From Phytobacter palmae (GTDB lineage Bacteria; Pseudomonadota; Gammaproteobacteria; Enterobacterales; Enterobacteriaceae): 63,530 nucleotides of DNA. The stretch is from positions 1-63,530 of the forward strand of contig FONB01000020.1 in the NCBI GenBank assembly GCA_900112785.1, in the 5' to 3' direction. Position numbers and translations under genes: made by a program. Shown here piece after piece: positions 37,502 to 48,591 of this stretch; positions within the stretch are counted from its first letter, which is position 1, and every line of letters starts with the position of its first letter. Under the pieces are notes generated by a model. The model was not told the origin of the DNA and ran no database searches. It was given only the letters and a program-made list of their open reading frames with translations.

Positions 37502-38073
37502 ATGAATGTCCGATTAATAAAAACTCCTCGGATCTTAAATTGTATTTAAAAATAAATCCATCTCAGATAAAAGGTAACTTACTGATTTTTATTGCTCAAA
37601 TCCAGGCTGCCAACTATCTTGTATTCAAGAGTTTCCTTGAAGTTCGAGGCTATGAAAGCGCGACGTTTATCATCTGGCTGCCGGGATAAAGCGGTTTTTA
37701 TTGGCTCGCTGTATCCTTCATTTTTCTGGCGCTCGATAATGTTATTCACTCAAGTTCGGTACTGGAATTTAATTGCAGCGCCATACTTTTTCTACACTTT
37801 ATTCCGCCTCGTTATCTGCGCTTTTTGGCTTCATTGAGAAAGCTATTTCATCCTGCTGGTGTAGCACTTTACAAAGCTTTGCCGCAGCGGCGCGCCAGCG
37901 CTTCCAGAAGATCATTGTCGGAAGTACTCAATGCACCAAATAATGGAACAGCAGATACAGCAAGCTCCGTTGAGGAGACTGACACTGCACTACTAAAATG
38001 CCATGTGCCGCTGGTAGGGGCACCTGTTTTCGTACAGTTTTTGGGCAAGGGTAGACAATACCGGCGCTGGTCA
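37502..38073. other. AT-rich island segment without firm genes
   Basis: About 570 bp. Plus-strand frames here (from 37592 and 37825) lack ribosome sites and run on into repeat sequence, so they are not called. The 37850-38050 part is richer in GC and looks like the decayed end of some other gene, which I cannot name. Confidence 0.4.
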
Positions 38074-38196
38074 GTTCGGAATCATTTAGTTGCCATCGGA
38101 CTTCAACGGACAAATTCAGGGTACAAAAAAGCCCGCAGGGCTTGCACCGTGCGGGCTCTCAGGACTTCATCGGATGACTCTGGTAATCACCGATGG
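38074..38196. repeat. 123-bp direct repeat, distal copy of the ssrA 3' flank
   Basis: Same length as 39733-39855 and identical at about 9 of 10 bases. It includes the ssrA-type terminator (GAGCCCGCACGGTGCAAGCC... on the minus strand) and the CATCGG/CCGATG hairpin but none of the ssrA gene itself. It marks the left edge of a 1.5-kb insert. Confidence 0.93.
38129..38157 (-). terminator. Duplicated ssrA-type terminator (distal copy)
   Basis: GCCCGCACGGTGCAAGCCCT stem type with GCGGGC and TTTTTTG on the minus strand. It now lies after the DUF7079-like gene (stop at 38280) and may terminate it. Confidence 0.8.
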
Positions 38197-38279
38197 CGGA
38201 GTCTGAATAAATTATCTAACTTTTTGAATTTTGGTTTTTTATTTAAATTGAACTTTCATTTGTATACTAATCGCTTCGC

Positions 38280-38690
38280 CTAACAGACTTTTGGACTCAT
38301 TGCCTGTGTGCATTTATCCAGCTCGGCAGTAAGCCTGTTTAGCTCATCCTGAATGTGTTTCCGACGCTGTTTTGATAACACGCGGGCTGGAACAACACGC
38401 TCAATAATGGTCGGCTTTCTGGCCACGTACTCCACTACGAGTCGTTTCACATCTTCTTCTGTCCAGCCATCCATCACCGGCGTTGGGTTGTAAAGAAGAT
38501 TTGCCTGGAGGGCAGGGGCGACTTCCTCATCCAGAATCAAGAAGATTTTTTCCCGGCTAAGCCCGGATTCTTTTAGTACCTGAGCCATCCATCGATAGTC
38601 ATAGTCCTGGAGTTCCCGCCCGGTGAAAAGCTCTGATAAGGCGTGCCAGACAGGAATGCGTCCAGCCAGATAATGTTCGTTAAGATGCAT
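38280..38690 (-). CDS. DUF7079-like protein with basic C-terminal tail
   Basis: 136 residues. The N-terminal 75 residues (IPVWHALSELFTGRELQDYDYRWMAQVLKESG...DEEVAPALQANLL) match my memory of DUF7079 proteins, small partners often found near Rhs or type VI toxin genes; that link is recalled, not tested. The C-terminal 55 residues are helical and basic (RVVPARVLSKQRRKHIQDEL). A truncated paralogue lies 2.1 kb away. No cognate toxin is seen in the window. An orphan immunity gene is one reading. Confidence 0.65.
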   Translation of the reverse strand: MHLNEHYLAGRIPVWHALSELFTGRELQDYDYRWMAQVLKESGLSREKIFLILDEEVAPALQANLLYNPTPVMDGWTEEDVKRLVVEYVARKPTIIERVVPARVLSKQRRKHIQDELNRLTAELDKCTQAMSPKVC

Positions 38691-38711
38691 TATTTTTTCC
38701 CTTGCGGTGAA

Positions 38712-39720
<1,009 letters not shown>

Positions 39721-39732
39721 GGTGCCTAAAAG

Positions 39733-39855
39733 GTTCGGATTTAATGAGTTGGCATCAGACTTCAACGGACAAATTCAAGGCACAAAAAAGCCCGCAGGGC
39801 TTGCGCCGTGCGGGCTCTCAGGACTTCATCGGATGACTCTGGTAATCACCGATGG
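39733..39855. repeat. 123-bp direct repeat, ssrA-proximal copy
   Basis: This copy is the native ssrA 3' flank, beginning 8 bp after the tmRNA 3' end. Compare 38074-38196. The pair brackets the DUF7079-like gene and the IS911 remnant (1,536 bp between copies). Confidence 0.93.
39785..39813 (-). terminator. ssrA terminator
   Basis: GAGCCCGCACGGCGCAAGCC... GCGGGC followed by TTTTTTGTGCC on the minus strand, about 50 bp downstream of the mature tmRNA 3' end, as in E. coli. Confidence 0.88.
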
Positions 39856-39862
39856 AGAATTT

Positions 39863-40225
39863 TGGTGGAGCTGGCGGGAGTTGAACCCGCGTCCGAAATT
39901 CCTACATCCTCGGTACTACATGCTTAGTCAGTCTTTACATTCGCCTGGCACCTGCGGACGGACACGCCACTACCAGACTAGCCTGATTAGTTTTAACGCT
40001 TCAACCCCAGGCAGGGCCTCCACGCGATCTCTTTTGGGTTTGACCTCTCTTTGATCCCCGTCTTAAGAGCGGAAGCTAGGGAGAGAGGGCTCAGAGCAGG
40101 TTATTAAGCTGCTAAAGCGTAGTTTTCGTCGTTTGCGACTATTTTTTGCGGCTTTTTACGAGGCCAACCGCCCCTCGGCATGCACCTTGGGTTTCGCAAA
40201 TCCCGTCGAATCCAGAATCAGCCCC
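39863..40225 (-). ncRNA. ssrA: Transfer-messenger RNA (tmRNA)
   Basis: 363 nt, the E. coli length. The 5' end GGGGCTGATTCTGGATTCGA pairs with the 3' end GTTCAACTCCCGCCAGCTCC followed by ACCA to form the tRNA-like domain. The tag reading frame at 40104-40136 encodes ANDENYALAA and ends in tandem TAA stops. It rescues stalled ribosomes with SmpB and marks nascent chains for ClpXP/ClpAP. The 3' end of ssrA is a common island integration site, and the adjoining DNA is accessory here. Confidence 0.99.
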
Positions 40226-40518
40226 AAAAGTGTTGTAGTGAGTATAACAGATTTATGAGGCAGCACACCAGTCCATATCGCAGTAACGGTTTGGGTCAGA
40301 GATGCCTGGCTGAAATGTGAGCAATCGCCACTGATACCGGTTATGAATAAAGATGATTAAGTGCAGAGGAAATTCAGAGAAGAGATATAGTGAGAGAAGG
40401 GCATTTACGTACGAAAAATCATGATGCTCAAACATTTCTCTGCACTCAAAGTGAGAGAGGCGCTGCGGGAAGTTAATTTGCCCGGACACTCCCGCAGGGA
40501 AGCATCCGGTGGACATAA

Positions 40519-41001
40519 CTAGCGGCCTGCGTTTTTCATAATGCGGGCTTTATCCAGTTGCCATTCACGCTCTTTAAGATCGGAACGTTTATCGTGCTGT
40601 TTCTTCCCTTTCGCAACGCCGATTTTGACTTTGCACCAGGCATTTTTCCAGTATAACGAAAGTGCGACGACAGTATAACCTTCGCGGTTTACACGGCCAT
40701 AGAGGCTGTCCAGTTCGCGCTGGTTGAGCAGCAGCTTACGTGTACGGGTCGGGTCGCAAACATAGTGGCTCGAAGCCACCGCCAGCGGAGTGAAGTTAGC
40801 GCCGAACAGGTATGCTTCGCCATCCTTCAAAATCACATAGCTGTCGCCGATATTGGCTTTGCCCGCACGCAGGGATTTGACTTCCCAGCCTTGCAAAGAC
40901 AGGCCCGCCTCAAACTCTTCTTCGATAAAATATTCATGGCGGGCGCGCTTGTTCATCGCGATGGTGGCGGAACCGGGTTTGTGTACTTTTTTCTTTGTCA
41001 T
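40519..41001 (-). CDS. smpB: SsrA-binding protein SmpB
   Basis: 160 residues, the full family length, with [27 protein letters not shown] at the start and the C-terminal basic tail ([30 protein letters not shown]) that enters the mRNA channel. It delivers alanyl-tmRNA to stalled ribosomes. ssrA lies 293 bp downstream on the same strand; that gap holds no gene. Confidence 0.99.
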   Translation of the reverse strand: MTKKKVHKPGSATIAMNKRARHEYFIEEEFEAGLSLQGWEVKSLRAGKANIGDSYVILKDGEAYLFGANFTPLAVASSHYVCDPTRTRKLLLNQRELDSLYGRVNREGYTVVALSLYWKNAWCKVKIGVAKGKKQHDKRSDLKEREWQLDKARIMKNAGR

Positions 41002-41158
41002 AAGTGTCGTGAAGCCATTGGTAATCTGATATCCAAAAAGACCTCATTGCATCCTGTGAGGTTCAACGCGTTATCTTAGCACGAGTTCCGGCCTGGCGTT
41101 TTCCTTTCATGTATGGGAAATGTTATTATTTAATAATTGTGTGATTGTGGGAAATGCT

Positions 41159-41596
41159 ATGCCTCAGATTAGTCGCTCTGCACTGGTGCCTTACAGCGCA
41201 GAACAAATGTATGAATTGGTTAACGATGTGAAATCTTATCCACAGTTCCTGCCTGGGTGCACCGGAAGCCGCGTGCTGGAGTCCGGCCCTACGCAGATGA
41301 CGGCAGCAGTGGATGTCTCGAAAGCGGGAATCAGCAAAACTTTCACAACGCGAAATACCTTAACGGCAAATCAAACCATCTTGATGCATCTTGTCGATGG
41401 TCCATTTAAAAGATTGATGGGAGGCTGGAAGTTTACGCCGCTGTCAGCGGATGCCTGCCGCATCGAATTTAACCTTGATTTCGAATTTACCAATAAACTG
41501 ATTGAGTTGGCGTTTGGGCGCATTTTCAAAGAGCTGGCCGCCAATATGGTAGAAGCGTTTACCGTGCGTGCGAAAGAGGTCTACAGTGCCGGGTAA
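41159..41596 (+). CDS. ratA: START/COQ10-like protein RatA (PasT)
   Basis: 145 residues from the ATG at 41159 ([24 protein letters not shown]), a start that fits the domain edge; an in-frame ATG at 41120 would add 13 residues, as annotated for some homologues. Polyketide-cyclase/START fold binding ubiquinone-like ligands. In E. coli it is reported to inhibit 70S association and to affect persistence. It overlaps ratB by 11 bp. Confidence 0.94.
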   Translation: MPQISRSALVPYSAEQMYELVNDVKSYPQFLPGCTGSRVLESGPTQMTAAVDVSKAGISKTFTTRNTLTANQTILMHLVDGPFKRLMGGWKFTPLSADACRIEFNLDFEFTNKLIELAFGRIFKELAANMVEAFTVRAKEVYSAG

Positions 41597-41876
41597 GATT
41601 GTGGTGGAAGTCGCGTATGCATTACCCGAAAAGCAGTACCTGCAGCGGGTGAACCTTGAAGAGGGGGCGACCATTGAGCAAGCGATTGTTGCCTCTGGTC
41701 TGCTGGAATTACGTACAGATATCGATCTCAGCCACAATAAAGTTGGCATTTATAGCCGCCCGGCGAAACTGCAGGATATTGTTGCCGATGGCGACCGGAT
41801 AGAAATCTATCGCCCCCTGATTGCTGATCCGAAAGAATTGCGCAGGCAGCGAGCGGAGAGAGCGGCGAAGAAATAG
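41586..41876 (+). CDS. ratB: RnfH-family ubiquitin-like protein RatB
   Basis: 96 residues from GTG at 41586 ([22 protein letters not shown]), the family N-terminus; an ATG 18 bp upstream in the same frame is less likely. Beta-grasp fold with the conserved [10 protein letters not shown] and [23 protein letters not shown]. Function unclear despite the toxin-antitoxin-like name. Confidence 0.95.
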   Translation: MPGKIVVEVAYALPEKQYLQRVNLEEGATIEQAIVASGLLELRTDIDLSHNKVGIYSRPAKLQDIVADGDRIEIYRPLIADPKELRRQRAERAAKK

Positions 41877-41882
41877 GCCTGT

Positions 41883-42398
41883 TCAGGCTGCTGTAAGTGC
41901 TTTTAACAGGACATTCAATCTGGCGCTGGCGTTCCTGTACGGTGAGACGCTGTTGAACTGAATCATACGACCTCGCGTCCATTTTCCATTCCAGGGTTGG
42001 TGGTACAATTCGTCGTCGCTAAAGCCATTCACCAGAGCCACCAGTTGCTGTTGATTCTCTTCCAGCATGACAAGCAACATCGGCCATGACGTAATATGCT
42101 GGTAATCGGCGTAGTATTTTTGCGCAAGCTTCCCTAGTTCATTCCATTTAAAGCCTTTTGCCGGAAAATTGACTTCCTCACCAGTTGCTTCCTGGTGATG
42201 CCAGTAGAGAACTTGTTCTCCCCAGCCAATCAGATAGCTGACAAGGTTGGCGACACTCATTCGGCTACCGCTCACGTGCCCTTCAAGACATTCCTGATAA
42301 GCGATTTCCGCCGGAATGCGGCTGAGTTTTTTGCGTAGCGAGAGTGCTGACTTTTCCATTTCTTCCAGTAAGGCTGCTTTGCTTTCCGGCACGGCCAT
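41883..42398 (-). CDS. ClbS/DfsB family four-helix protein
   Basis: 171 residues. DinB-like four-helix bundle with the ClbS/DfsB features VPESKAALLEEMEKS at the start, YLIGWGEQVLYWH in helix two, and WTRGRMIQFNSVSPYRNASARLNVLLK near the C-terminus. ClbS hydrolyses the colibactin cyclopropane and protects producer DNA. No clb genes are here, so this is an orphan homologue that could detoxify a reactive metabolite. Start 42398 has AGGGG nine bases upstream; 42407 is the alternative. Tail-to-tail with ratB. Confidence 0.85.
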   Translation of the reverse strand: MAVPESKAALLEEMEKSALSLRKKLSRIPAEIAYQECLEGHVSGSRMSVANLVSYLIGWGEQVLYWHHQEATGEEVNFPAKGFKWNELGKLAQKYYADYQHITSWPMLLVMLEENQQQLVALVNGFSDDELYHQPWNGKWTRGRMIQFNSVSPYRNASARLNVLLKALTAA

Positions 42399-42419
42399 CG
42401 CTGTCATCCCCTGAAATGA

Positions 42420-42442
42420 AAATGGCGCCTGGGGGCGCCATT
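42420..42442 (-). terminator. bamE terminator
   Basis: AAATGGCGCC-CCC-AGGCGCCATTTTC on the minus strand, between bamE and the ClbS-like gene. Confidence 0.8.
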
Positions 42443-42455
42443 TCTGATTCTGCGG

Positions 42456-42797
42456 TTACTCTTTTGTCAGTGCGGGTTTGTTATCAATGTTGGTTAATAC
42501 GCCGCTGCTGTTGAAGGTCAAAGTCAGGGTTTGCTGGGTTGCATCTTCGTGTCCCGGCTGTTGACGGAATACGTAGAACCAGGTATTGCTTCCGAATGGA
42601 TCGGTCATCATCGGCGTACCTAATGCATATGCAACCTGCTGTTGCGTCATCCCTACGCGGATTTTAGAAACGTCATTCGGAGTCAGGTAGTTCCCCTGAT
42701 TGATATCAGGACGGTAAACCACTCGTTCCAGAGTGGAACAGCCTGCGGTCAACATCAGAAGAACCGCTGCGGCAGCAGTCAGCATTTTACAGCGCAT
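42456..42797 (-). CDS. bamE: Outer-membrane assembly lipoprotein BamE
   Basis: 113 residues with lipobox TAGC (Cys20) and the conserved [32 protein letters not shown] domain. It is a non-essential subunit of the BAM complex that stabilises BamA-BamD. Its own gene, 149 bp past the recN stop in this orientation, as in E. coli. Confidence 0.98.
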   Translation of the reverse strand: MRCKMLTAAAAVLLMLTAGCSTLERVVYRPDINQGNYLTPNDVSKIRVGMTQQQVAYALGTPMMTDPFGSNTWFYVFRQQPGHEDATQQTLTLTFNSSGVLTNIDNKPALTKE

Positions 42798-42945
42798 AAT
42801 GATTTGATTCCTTTTCGGGCCCGAACAGTACGTGGCTCATTTGTAATGTGCCGATAATAATAGACCTTTAGCCAGTTTAAAACCTTTGCTACCTGGTCTG
42901 ACGGCGAATTTATCGTGTACTGAGACCGTACTAATGACAAAAAGT

Positions 42946-44607
42946 TTACGCAGCGAGTAGCTCTTTAGCATTTGCCAGTGTATTTCGGGTGACTTCACTA
43001 CCGCCTAACAGTCGTGCCAGTTCCTGTAAGCGCGCGCGTTTATCCAAAGGCAGCATATGTGTTTCAGTCATTGCGCCGTCTGTTTCTTTGCTAACAAAGA
43101 AGTGATGGTGCCCGCAGCCTGCAACCTGAGGCAGGTGAGTCACACACATCACCTGGGTAGATTCACCCAACTGACGCAGAAGTTTGCCAACGACCGCGGC
43201 TGTTGGGCCGCTGATACCCACATCTACTTCATCGAAAATCAGCGCCGGGGTTTCCATTTTCCGGGCGGTGATGACCTGAATGGCTAATGCGATACGCGAC
43301 AATTCACCGCCAGATGCAACTTTTGAGATGGGCTGCAACGGTTGGCCTGGGTTAGTGGTAACGCGGAACTCAATACGATCTGCGCCATCTGCCGTAAGCA
43401 TGTGCTCGTCAAAGCTGACGTCGATATCAAATACCCCATGAGGCATCGAGAGCAAATGCATGCTGTCTGTGATCAATTGTCCCAGTTCTTGCGCGTAGTG
43501 TACCCGCTGAGCATGAAGCTGGCGGGCGGCTTCCAGTGCCAGTTGATGGTGCTTCGCCACTGCCAGCTTCAGAGTTTCCTGGGAGTCAGCCTGGTCATCA
43601 AGCAGTTGTTGTTCTTCCAGCAACGACTGATGAAACTGAGGCAGTGCTTCCGGGCTGACATGGTGTTTGCGCGCGAGTGAAATCTGTTTTGAAATACGCT
43701 GCTCAAGCTCATATAAGCGATTCGGATCGAGGTCCAGGCGGTCGCAGTAATGACGCAACTCATCGCTGGCCTCGCTGACCTGAATAGCCGCTTCTTCGAG
43801 CATAGTGAGGACACCGGACAGGCTGGCGTCCATACCGGCCAGTTCAGTAACCATCTGGCGCGCGGTATAGAGCTGACTCTGCAGATTGGCATCTTCACCG
43901 TCTGCCAGCAAAGTCAGCGCATGCTGACTGGTGCTAAGTAACTGACCACTATTGGCGAGGCGTTTGTACTCTTCGTCAATCTGTTCAAATTCGCCCGGCT
44001 GCGGATTGAATTCATTAAGCTCTTTTAATTGATAGTGAAGTAGCTCGGCACGTGCAGTACGTTCCTGGCTTTGCTGTTGATGCTGTGCCAGTTCGCGGCA
44101 GCTTGTATGCCACTGGCGATAATGTTCTGCCATCTGTTGAGTAAGTGCATACTCACCTGCATAGCCATCCAGCAATGCTTTCTGATGCTCCGATTTCACT
44201 AATAGCTGGTGCGCGTGTTGGCCGTGGATTTGAATCAGCAACTGCCCCAGTTCGCGCAATTGCGAGAGAGGAACTGCCGTACCGTTGATAAAACCACGAG
44301 AGCGCCCGTCGCTGCTGATAACACGGCGAAGTAAACACTCACGCCCGTCTTCAAGCTGGTTCTCTTCCAGCCAGCGTTGTGCTGCAGGGGTATCTTTCAG
44401 GGCAAAACGCGCGCACAGGTCAGCGCGTGCGGCGCCCGCTCGCACCATGTCGGCATCTGCACGACCACCCAGACAAAGCCCCAGCGCATCAATGGCGATG
44501 GATTTACCTGCCCCGGTTTCACCCGTGATTGCCGTCATTCCGCTATGGAAATCGATCTCAAGCTCACGAACAATCGCAAAGTTGCTGATAGTCAGTTGTG
44601 CCAACAT
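42946..44607 (-). CDS. recN: DNA repair SMC-like ATPase RecN
   Basis: 553 residues. Walker A GETGAGKS (29-36), central coiled coil (about 150-370), then the signature [14 protein letters not shown] and Walker [14 protein letters not shown]. It promotes cohesion and pairing during double-strand break repair. Two LexA boxes precede it, so it is SOS induced. Confidence 0.99.
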   Translation of the reverse strand: MLAQLTISNFAIVRELEIDFHSGMTAITGETGAGKSIAIDALGLCLGGRADADMVRAGAARADLCARFALKDTPAAQRWLEENQLEDGRECLLRRVISSDGRSRGFINGTAVPLSQLRELGQLLIQIHGQHAHQLLVKSEHQKALLDGYAGEYALTQQMAEHYRQWHTSCRELAQHQQQSQERTARAELLHYQLKELNEFNPQPGEFEQIDEEYKRLANSGQLLSTSQHALTLLADGEDANLQSQLYTARQMVTELAGMDASLSGVLTMLEEAAIQVSEASDELRHYCDRLDLDPNRLYELEQRISKQISLARKHHVSPEALPQFHQSLLEEQQLLDDQADSQETLKLAVAKHHQLALEAARQLHAQRVHYAQELGQLITDSMHLLSMPHGVFDIDVSFDEHMLTADGADRIEFRVTTNPGQPLQPISKVASGGELSRIALAIQVITARKMETPALIFDEVDVGISGPTAAVVGKLLRQLGESTQVMCVTHLPQVAGCGHHHFFVSKETDGAMTETHMLPLDKRARLQELARLLGGSEVTRNTLANAKELLAA

Positions 44608-44635
44608 GGTTGCCTTCCTGTATGAATAACCATAA

Positions 44636-44673
44636 CTGTGTTTAAATACAGTATAAACTGGTTTTATATACAG
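44636..44673 (-). promoter_or_regulatory. Two LexA (SOS) boxes before recN
   Basis: CTGTGTTTAAATACAG at 44636-44651 and CTGGTTTTATATACAG at 44658-44673 both fit CTG-N10-CAG. They start 22 bp apart, two helical turns, and lie 29-66 bp before the recN start. E. coli recN also carries multiple LexA sites, giving tight repression. Confidence 0.93.
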
Positions 44674-44693
44674 TAAAGACCCGGACCACGTTT

Positions 44694-45572
44694 TCAGAAT
44701 AATTTTTTTGACCAGCCGAGCTTTGAGCTTAATGTATTGAAATAACTATAATCTTTTGGGTGGATCAGATTAAGGTGGTAGTCACAACGACGAATCAGTA
44801 CATCTTCACCTTCCTGGATGGGCAGCGCGATTTGGCTATCACAACTCACCTCCAGATCGCTGCGACGGTGTGAGAAACGCAGGCGAATAGTGCTGCTGCT
44901 GTTAATGACCAGAGGGCGTGCTGAAAGCGTATGTGGGAACATAGGGACCAGCGTGATGGCATCCAGAGAAGGTGTCAGGATGGGGCCGCCCGCCGACAGC
45001 GAGTAGGCCGTGGAGCCTGTAGGCGTGGAGATGATCAGGCCGTCTGAACGCTGAGAGAAAGCAAAAATTTCATCAATGTAGACTTCAAACTCAATCATAT
45101 GGGCAACTTTGCCCGGATGGAGAACGACTTCATTAATCGCGGTGCTGATGCGTTTCTGGCAGTCCTGCTGGCAGACTTGTACTTCCAGCAAAAAACGTTT
45201 TTCCGCAATATAATAACCTTCCAGAACGTCAGCTAACTGCTGTTGCGCGTTATCGGGGTCAAGGTCAGTAAGAAAGCCCAAATTGCCACGGTTGATGCCA
45301 ATGACTTTAATATCGTAACGCGCCAGCGTGCGCGCGGCACCAAGCATATTACCGTCACCGCCGACCACAACCGCAAGGTCCGCCTGCTGACCAATTTCTG
45401 CCAGCGTTCCGGTACGCACGTTTTTAAGCTGTAACTCTTGTGCAATCTGTTGCTCGACAACAACGTCATACCCTTTTGTACACAGCCAGCGATAGAGCAT
45501 TTCATGTGTGGTCAGCGCGGTGGGGTGACGTGGATGACCGACAATACCAATACACTTGAAATGATGAGCCAT
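44694..45572 (-). CDS. nadK: NAD kinase
   Basis: 292 residues, the E. coli length, with the GGDGN motif ([14 protein letters not shown]) and [14 protein letters not shown] type substrate loop ([12 protein letters not shown]). It phosphorylates NAD to NADP. The start at 45572 ([17 protein letters not shown]) is the family start; the longer frame runs back into the grpE promoter and is rejected. It ends 86 bp before recN. Confidence 0.98.
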   Translation of the reverse strand: MAHHFKCIGIVGHPRHPTALTTHEMLYRWLCTKGYDVVVEQQIAQELQLKNVRTGTLAEIGQQADLAVVVGGDGNMLGAARTLARYDIKVIGINRGNLGFLTDLDPDNAQQQLADVLEGYYIAEKRFLLEVQVCQQDCQKRISTAINEVVLHPGKVAHMIEFEVYIDEIFAFSQRSDGLIISTPTGSTAYSLSAGGPILTPSLDAITLVPMFPHTLSARPLVINSSSTIRLRFSHRRSDLEVSCDSQIALPIQEGEDVLIRRCDYHLNLIHPKDYSYFNTLSSKLGWSKKLF

Positions 45573-45621
45573 TTTCTGGTGGTCCTTGTGCCAAATGAAT
45601 GATGACAATCTGTCGCGTTCC

Positions 45622-45649
45622 CTTGAAACCCGGAAACTGATCCCCATAA
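45622..45649 (+). promoter_or_regulatory. Sigma32 heat-shock promoter of grpE
   Basis: CTTGAAA (45622-45628), 13-bp spacer, CCCCATAA (45642-45649), near-perfect RpoH consensus, 46 bp before the grpE start. Confidence 0.92.
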
Positions 45650-45670
45650 TAAGCGAAGTTAGCGAGATGA

Positions 45671-46288
<618 letters not shown>

Positions 46289-46300
46289 TTTCCCTTATAT

Positions 46301-46328
46301 TAGCCCTCTCTCTGCGGGGAGAGGGCTA
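46301..46328. terminator. Hairpin between convergent grpE and corB
   Basis: TAGCCCTCTCTCTGCGGGGAGAGGGCTA, third member of the CCCTCTCC/GGAGAGGG palindrome family; 7 bp from the corB stop. Confidence 0.7.
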
Positions 46329-46334
46329 AAGCCG

Positions 46335-47621
46335 TTATTCCGCCACACTGTCGCGAAGGGATTTTACCGGGATAACGCGTACCTGCTTGATCATGTTGTC
46401 CTGCACATCAAGAATATCGATATCATAGTGCTCAATGCGTACACGGGTTCCGGCTGCCGGGATCTCTTCCAGTGCTTCAAGTAACATCCCGTTAATCGTC
46501 CGGGCCTCTGCTTCCGGTAACTGCCAGTTAAAGGCTTTATTTAACTCACGCACATTGGCGCTGCCATCAATAATCACTGAGCCGTCATTCTGCGGTGTCA
46601 CTTCTTCTGCCAGTGACGGTGACATGGAGGTCGTAAAGTCTCCGACAATCTCTTCGAGAATATCTTCAACCGTAATCAGCCCCTGAATATCACCGTATTC
46701 GTCCACAACCAGGCCGACTTTCTTTTTATTACGCTGAAATTTCACCAGTTGTATGCTGAGCGGTGTCCCTTCCGGCACATAATAAATCTCATCAGCGGCG
46801 CGCAACATGACCTCTTTGGTGAACTCTTTTTTCTCTGTCATCAGACGGTAGGCTTCGCGTACTCGTAGCATACTGATGGTATCGTCAAGCGAATCCCGAT
46901 ACAGCACGATACGGCCATGCGGCGAGTGAGTAAGCTGGCGCACGATCGACTTCCAGTCGTCGTTGATATCAATACCGACGATTTCGCTACGCGGCACCAT
47001 GATGTCATTTACGCTTACTTTTTCCAGATCCAATATCGACAGCAGCATATCCTGATTGCGTCGGGAAATCTGGGAGCGGGATTCGTTCACGATAGTACGC
47101 AACTCATCTTTGCTAAGTGCGCCGCTAATAACGACATCAGCCTTAATACCTACCATTCGCATCAGAACCCGCGTTACACCATTAAGCAGCCAGACCAGCG
47201 GCATCATGATGATCTGCAGCGGTACTAACAGAACACTACTGGGAAAAGCGACTTTCTCGGGATAGAGGGCGGCGATAGTTTTTGGCAGGACTTCTGCAAA
47301 CACCAGGACGACAAAAGTCAGCACGCCGGTTGCTATTGCCACGCCAGCGTTACCATATAAACGCATACCAACTATGGTGCCCAGCGCAGAGGCGAGGATA
47401 TTGACAAGATTATTGCCAATTAATACCAGGCTGATAAGGCGGTCGGGTTTACGCAGCAGTTTTTCGACGCGCTTAGCGCTTCGATGCCCCTGCTTTGCCA
47501 GATGACGCAGGCGATAACGGTTAACGGTCATCATGCCGGTTTCAGAACCGGAGAAGTACGCCGAAATCACCACCATGATGATCAGGGTGACGATCAGCGT
47601 CGTGGTGGAAATGTGTTCCAG
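46335..47621 (-). CDS. corB: CorB/CNNM-family magnesium transporter (YfjD), CTG start
   Basis: 428 residues if translation starts at the CTG at 47621. The DUF21/CNNM membrane domain (SAYFSGSETGMMT), two CBS modules (DIMVPRSEIVGID, VVDEYGDIQGLITVEDILEEIVGD) and a CorC/HlyC C-terminal domain follow. The first ATG in frame (47576) would cut off the first half of membrane helix one and has no ribosome site, whereas AAGGAG lies 7 bases before CTG, giving an N-terminus (EHISTTTLI) like E. coli YfjD. CNNM proteins move or sense Mg2+. Confidence 0.9.
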   Translation of the reverse strand: MEHISTTTLIVTLIIMVVISAYFSGSETGMMTVNRYRLRHLAKQGHRSAKRVEKLLRKPDRLISLVLIGNNLVNILASALGTIVGMRLYGNAGVAIATGVLTFVVLVFAEVLPKTIAALYPEKVAFPSSVLLVPLQIIMMPLVWLLNGVTRVLMRMVGIKADVVISGALSKDELRTIVNESRSQISRRNQDMLLSILDLEKVSVNDIMVPRSEIVGIDINDDWKSIVRQLTHSPHGRIVLYRDSLDDTISMLRVREAYRLMTEKKEFTKEVMLRAADEIYYVPEGTPLSIQLVKFQRNKKKVGLVVDEYGDIQGLITVEDILEEIVGDFTTSMSPSLAEEVTPQNDGSVIIDGSANVRELNKAFNWQLPEAEARTINGMLLEALEEIPAAGTRVRIEHYDIDILDVQDNMIKQVRVIPVKSLRDSVAE

Positions 47622-47634
47622 GGGGAACTCCTTC

Positions 47635-48423
47635 TTAACTTAGGATATGCTGCAGAATGCGGCTACCGAAATAGGCCAGCGTGAGAATGCCCGCGCCTGC
47701 GACGTTAAACCACACGACACGGCGCCCGCGCCACCCTTTATGGTAATGGCCCCACAGCAATACGATATAAACGAACCACGCGATGATCGACAGGACAGCT
47801 TTGTCGATATTCTCCATGCTGAACAGGTTCTTGAGAAAGAAAAGACCTGTACAAAGCGTTAACGTCAGCAGAACCACGCCAATCTGCGTGATATGAAACA
47901 TTTTGCGCTCAATGCTCATTAGCGGCGGCATTTCGCTGCTGAATGCCAGTCGCTTATTCTTAAGTTGATAGTCAATCCACGCCAGTTGCAGCGCATACAT
48001 CGCTGCAATAATCAGTGTGGCGTAGGAGAAGAGTGACAGCCCTATATGGATCATCATACCCGGAGTGGTTTCGAGATGCGTGATGTACTCGTTCGGCACA
48101 AAAATGGCGAAAGCGAGGTTGATGAGCGCAAAAGTATAGACGATGGGCAACAGCAGCCAGCCGCGGTTTTTCGATGCCACGATGGTCATGACTGTACAGA
48201 TCATCAAGCTGACCAGTGAACCAACATTTAACAAGCTTAAGTTTTGCCCGCCATCGTCAGGAAAAAGCCGTTCTTTAAGCGCGAAGCCGTGAAACATCAG
48301 CGCGACAACCGCAGATAAAATCGCCATGCGGCGCCAGCCGCTGTTTTTCTGCAGCAAACCGGGAACGATCAGTGCGAGGCTGATGGAATAGGCGGCAAGA
48401 GAAATTAAGGCGAACACGGGCAT
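47635..48423 (-). CDS. ypjD: Inner-membrane protein YpjD (CcsA/CcmC-like fold)
   Basis: 262 residues with eight membrane segments and the cytochrome-c-assembly-type WxWGxxW-like region degraded to FVYIVLLWGHYHKGWRGRR. Start at 48423 (MPVFALISLAAYS) as in E. coli; the longer frame overlaps the ffh promoter. 13 bp before corB, so likely co-transcribed. Function unknown; heme-handling fold. Confidence 0.94.
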   Translation of the reverse strand: MPVFALISLAAYSISLALIVPGLLQKNSGWRRMAILSAVVALMFHGFALKERLFPDDGGQNLSLLNVGSLVSLMICTVMTIVASKNRGWLLLPIVYTFALINLAFAIFVPNEYITHLETTPGMMIHIGLSLFSYATLIIAAMYALQLAWIDYQLKNKRLAFSSEMPPLMSIERKMFHITQIGVVLLTLTLCTGLFFLKNLFSMENIDKAVLSIIAWFVYIVLLWGHYHKGWRGRRVVWFNVAGAGILTLAYFGSRILQHILS

Positions 48424-48591
48424 AGTGGCGTCGACAGTTGACCTGAGAAGAAAGAGATGCAGTATAACGTTACGTGACTCTGGCTCCAACCGTTGCATCA
48501 CATACATCGCCAATGTCTTCATGTTATACTGGCGAAAATTTCTGTTATGCGTCGCCCAGGCGGCCCATCGTTTTACCTCAGGCGAGAGACA

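Noticed and set aside
37592-38283. Two overlapping plus-strand frames in the island
   Set aside because: They run through terminator and repeat sequence and have no ribosome sites or family features.
40253-40516. Minus-strand frame between smpB and ssrA
   Set aside because: No ribosome site or coding character; the same spacer in E. coli is non-coding.
41159-41876. ratAB as a mobile toxin-antitoxin pair
   Set aside because: Conserved housekeeping genes beside smpB in all enterics; RatB is not shown to act as an antitoxin.
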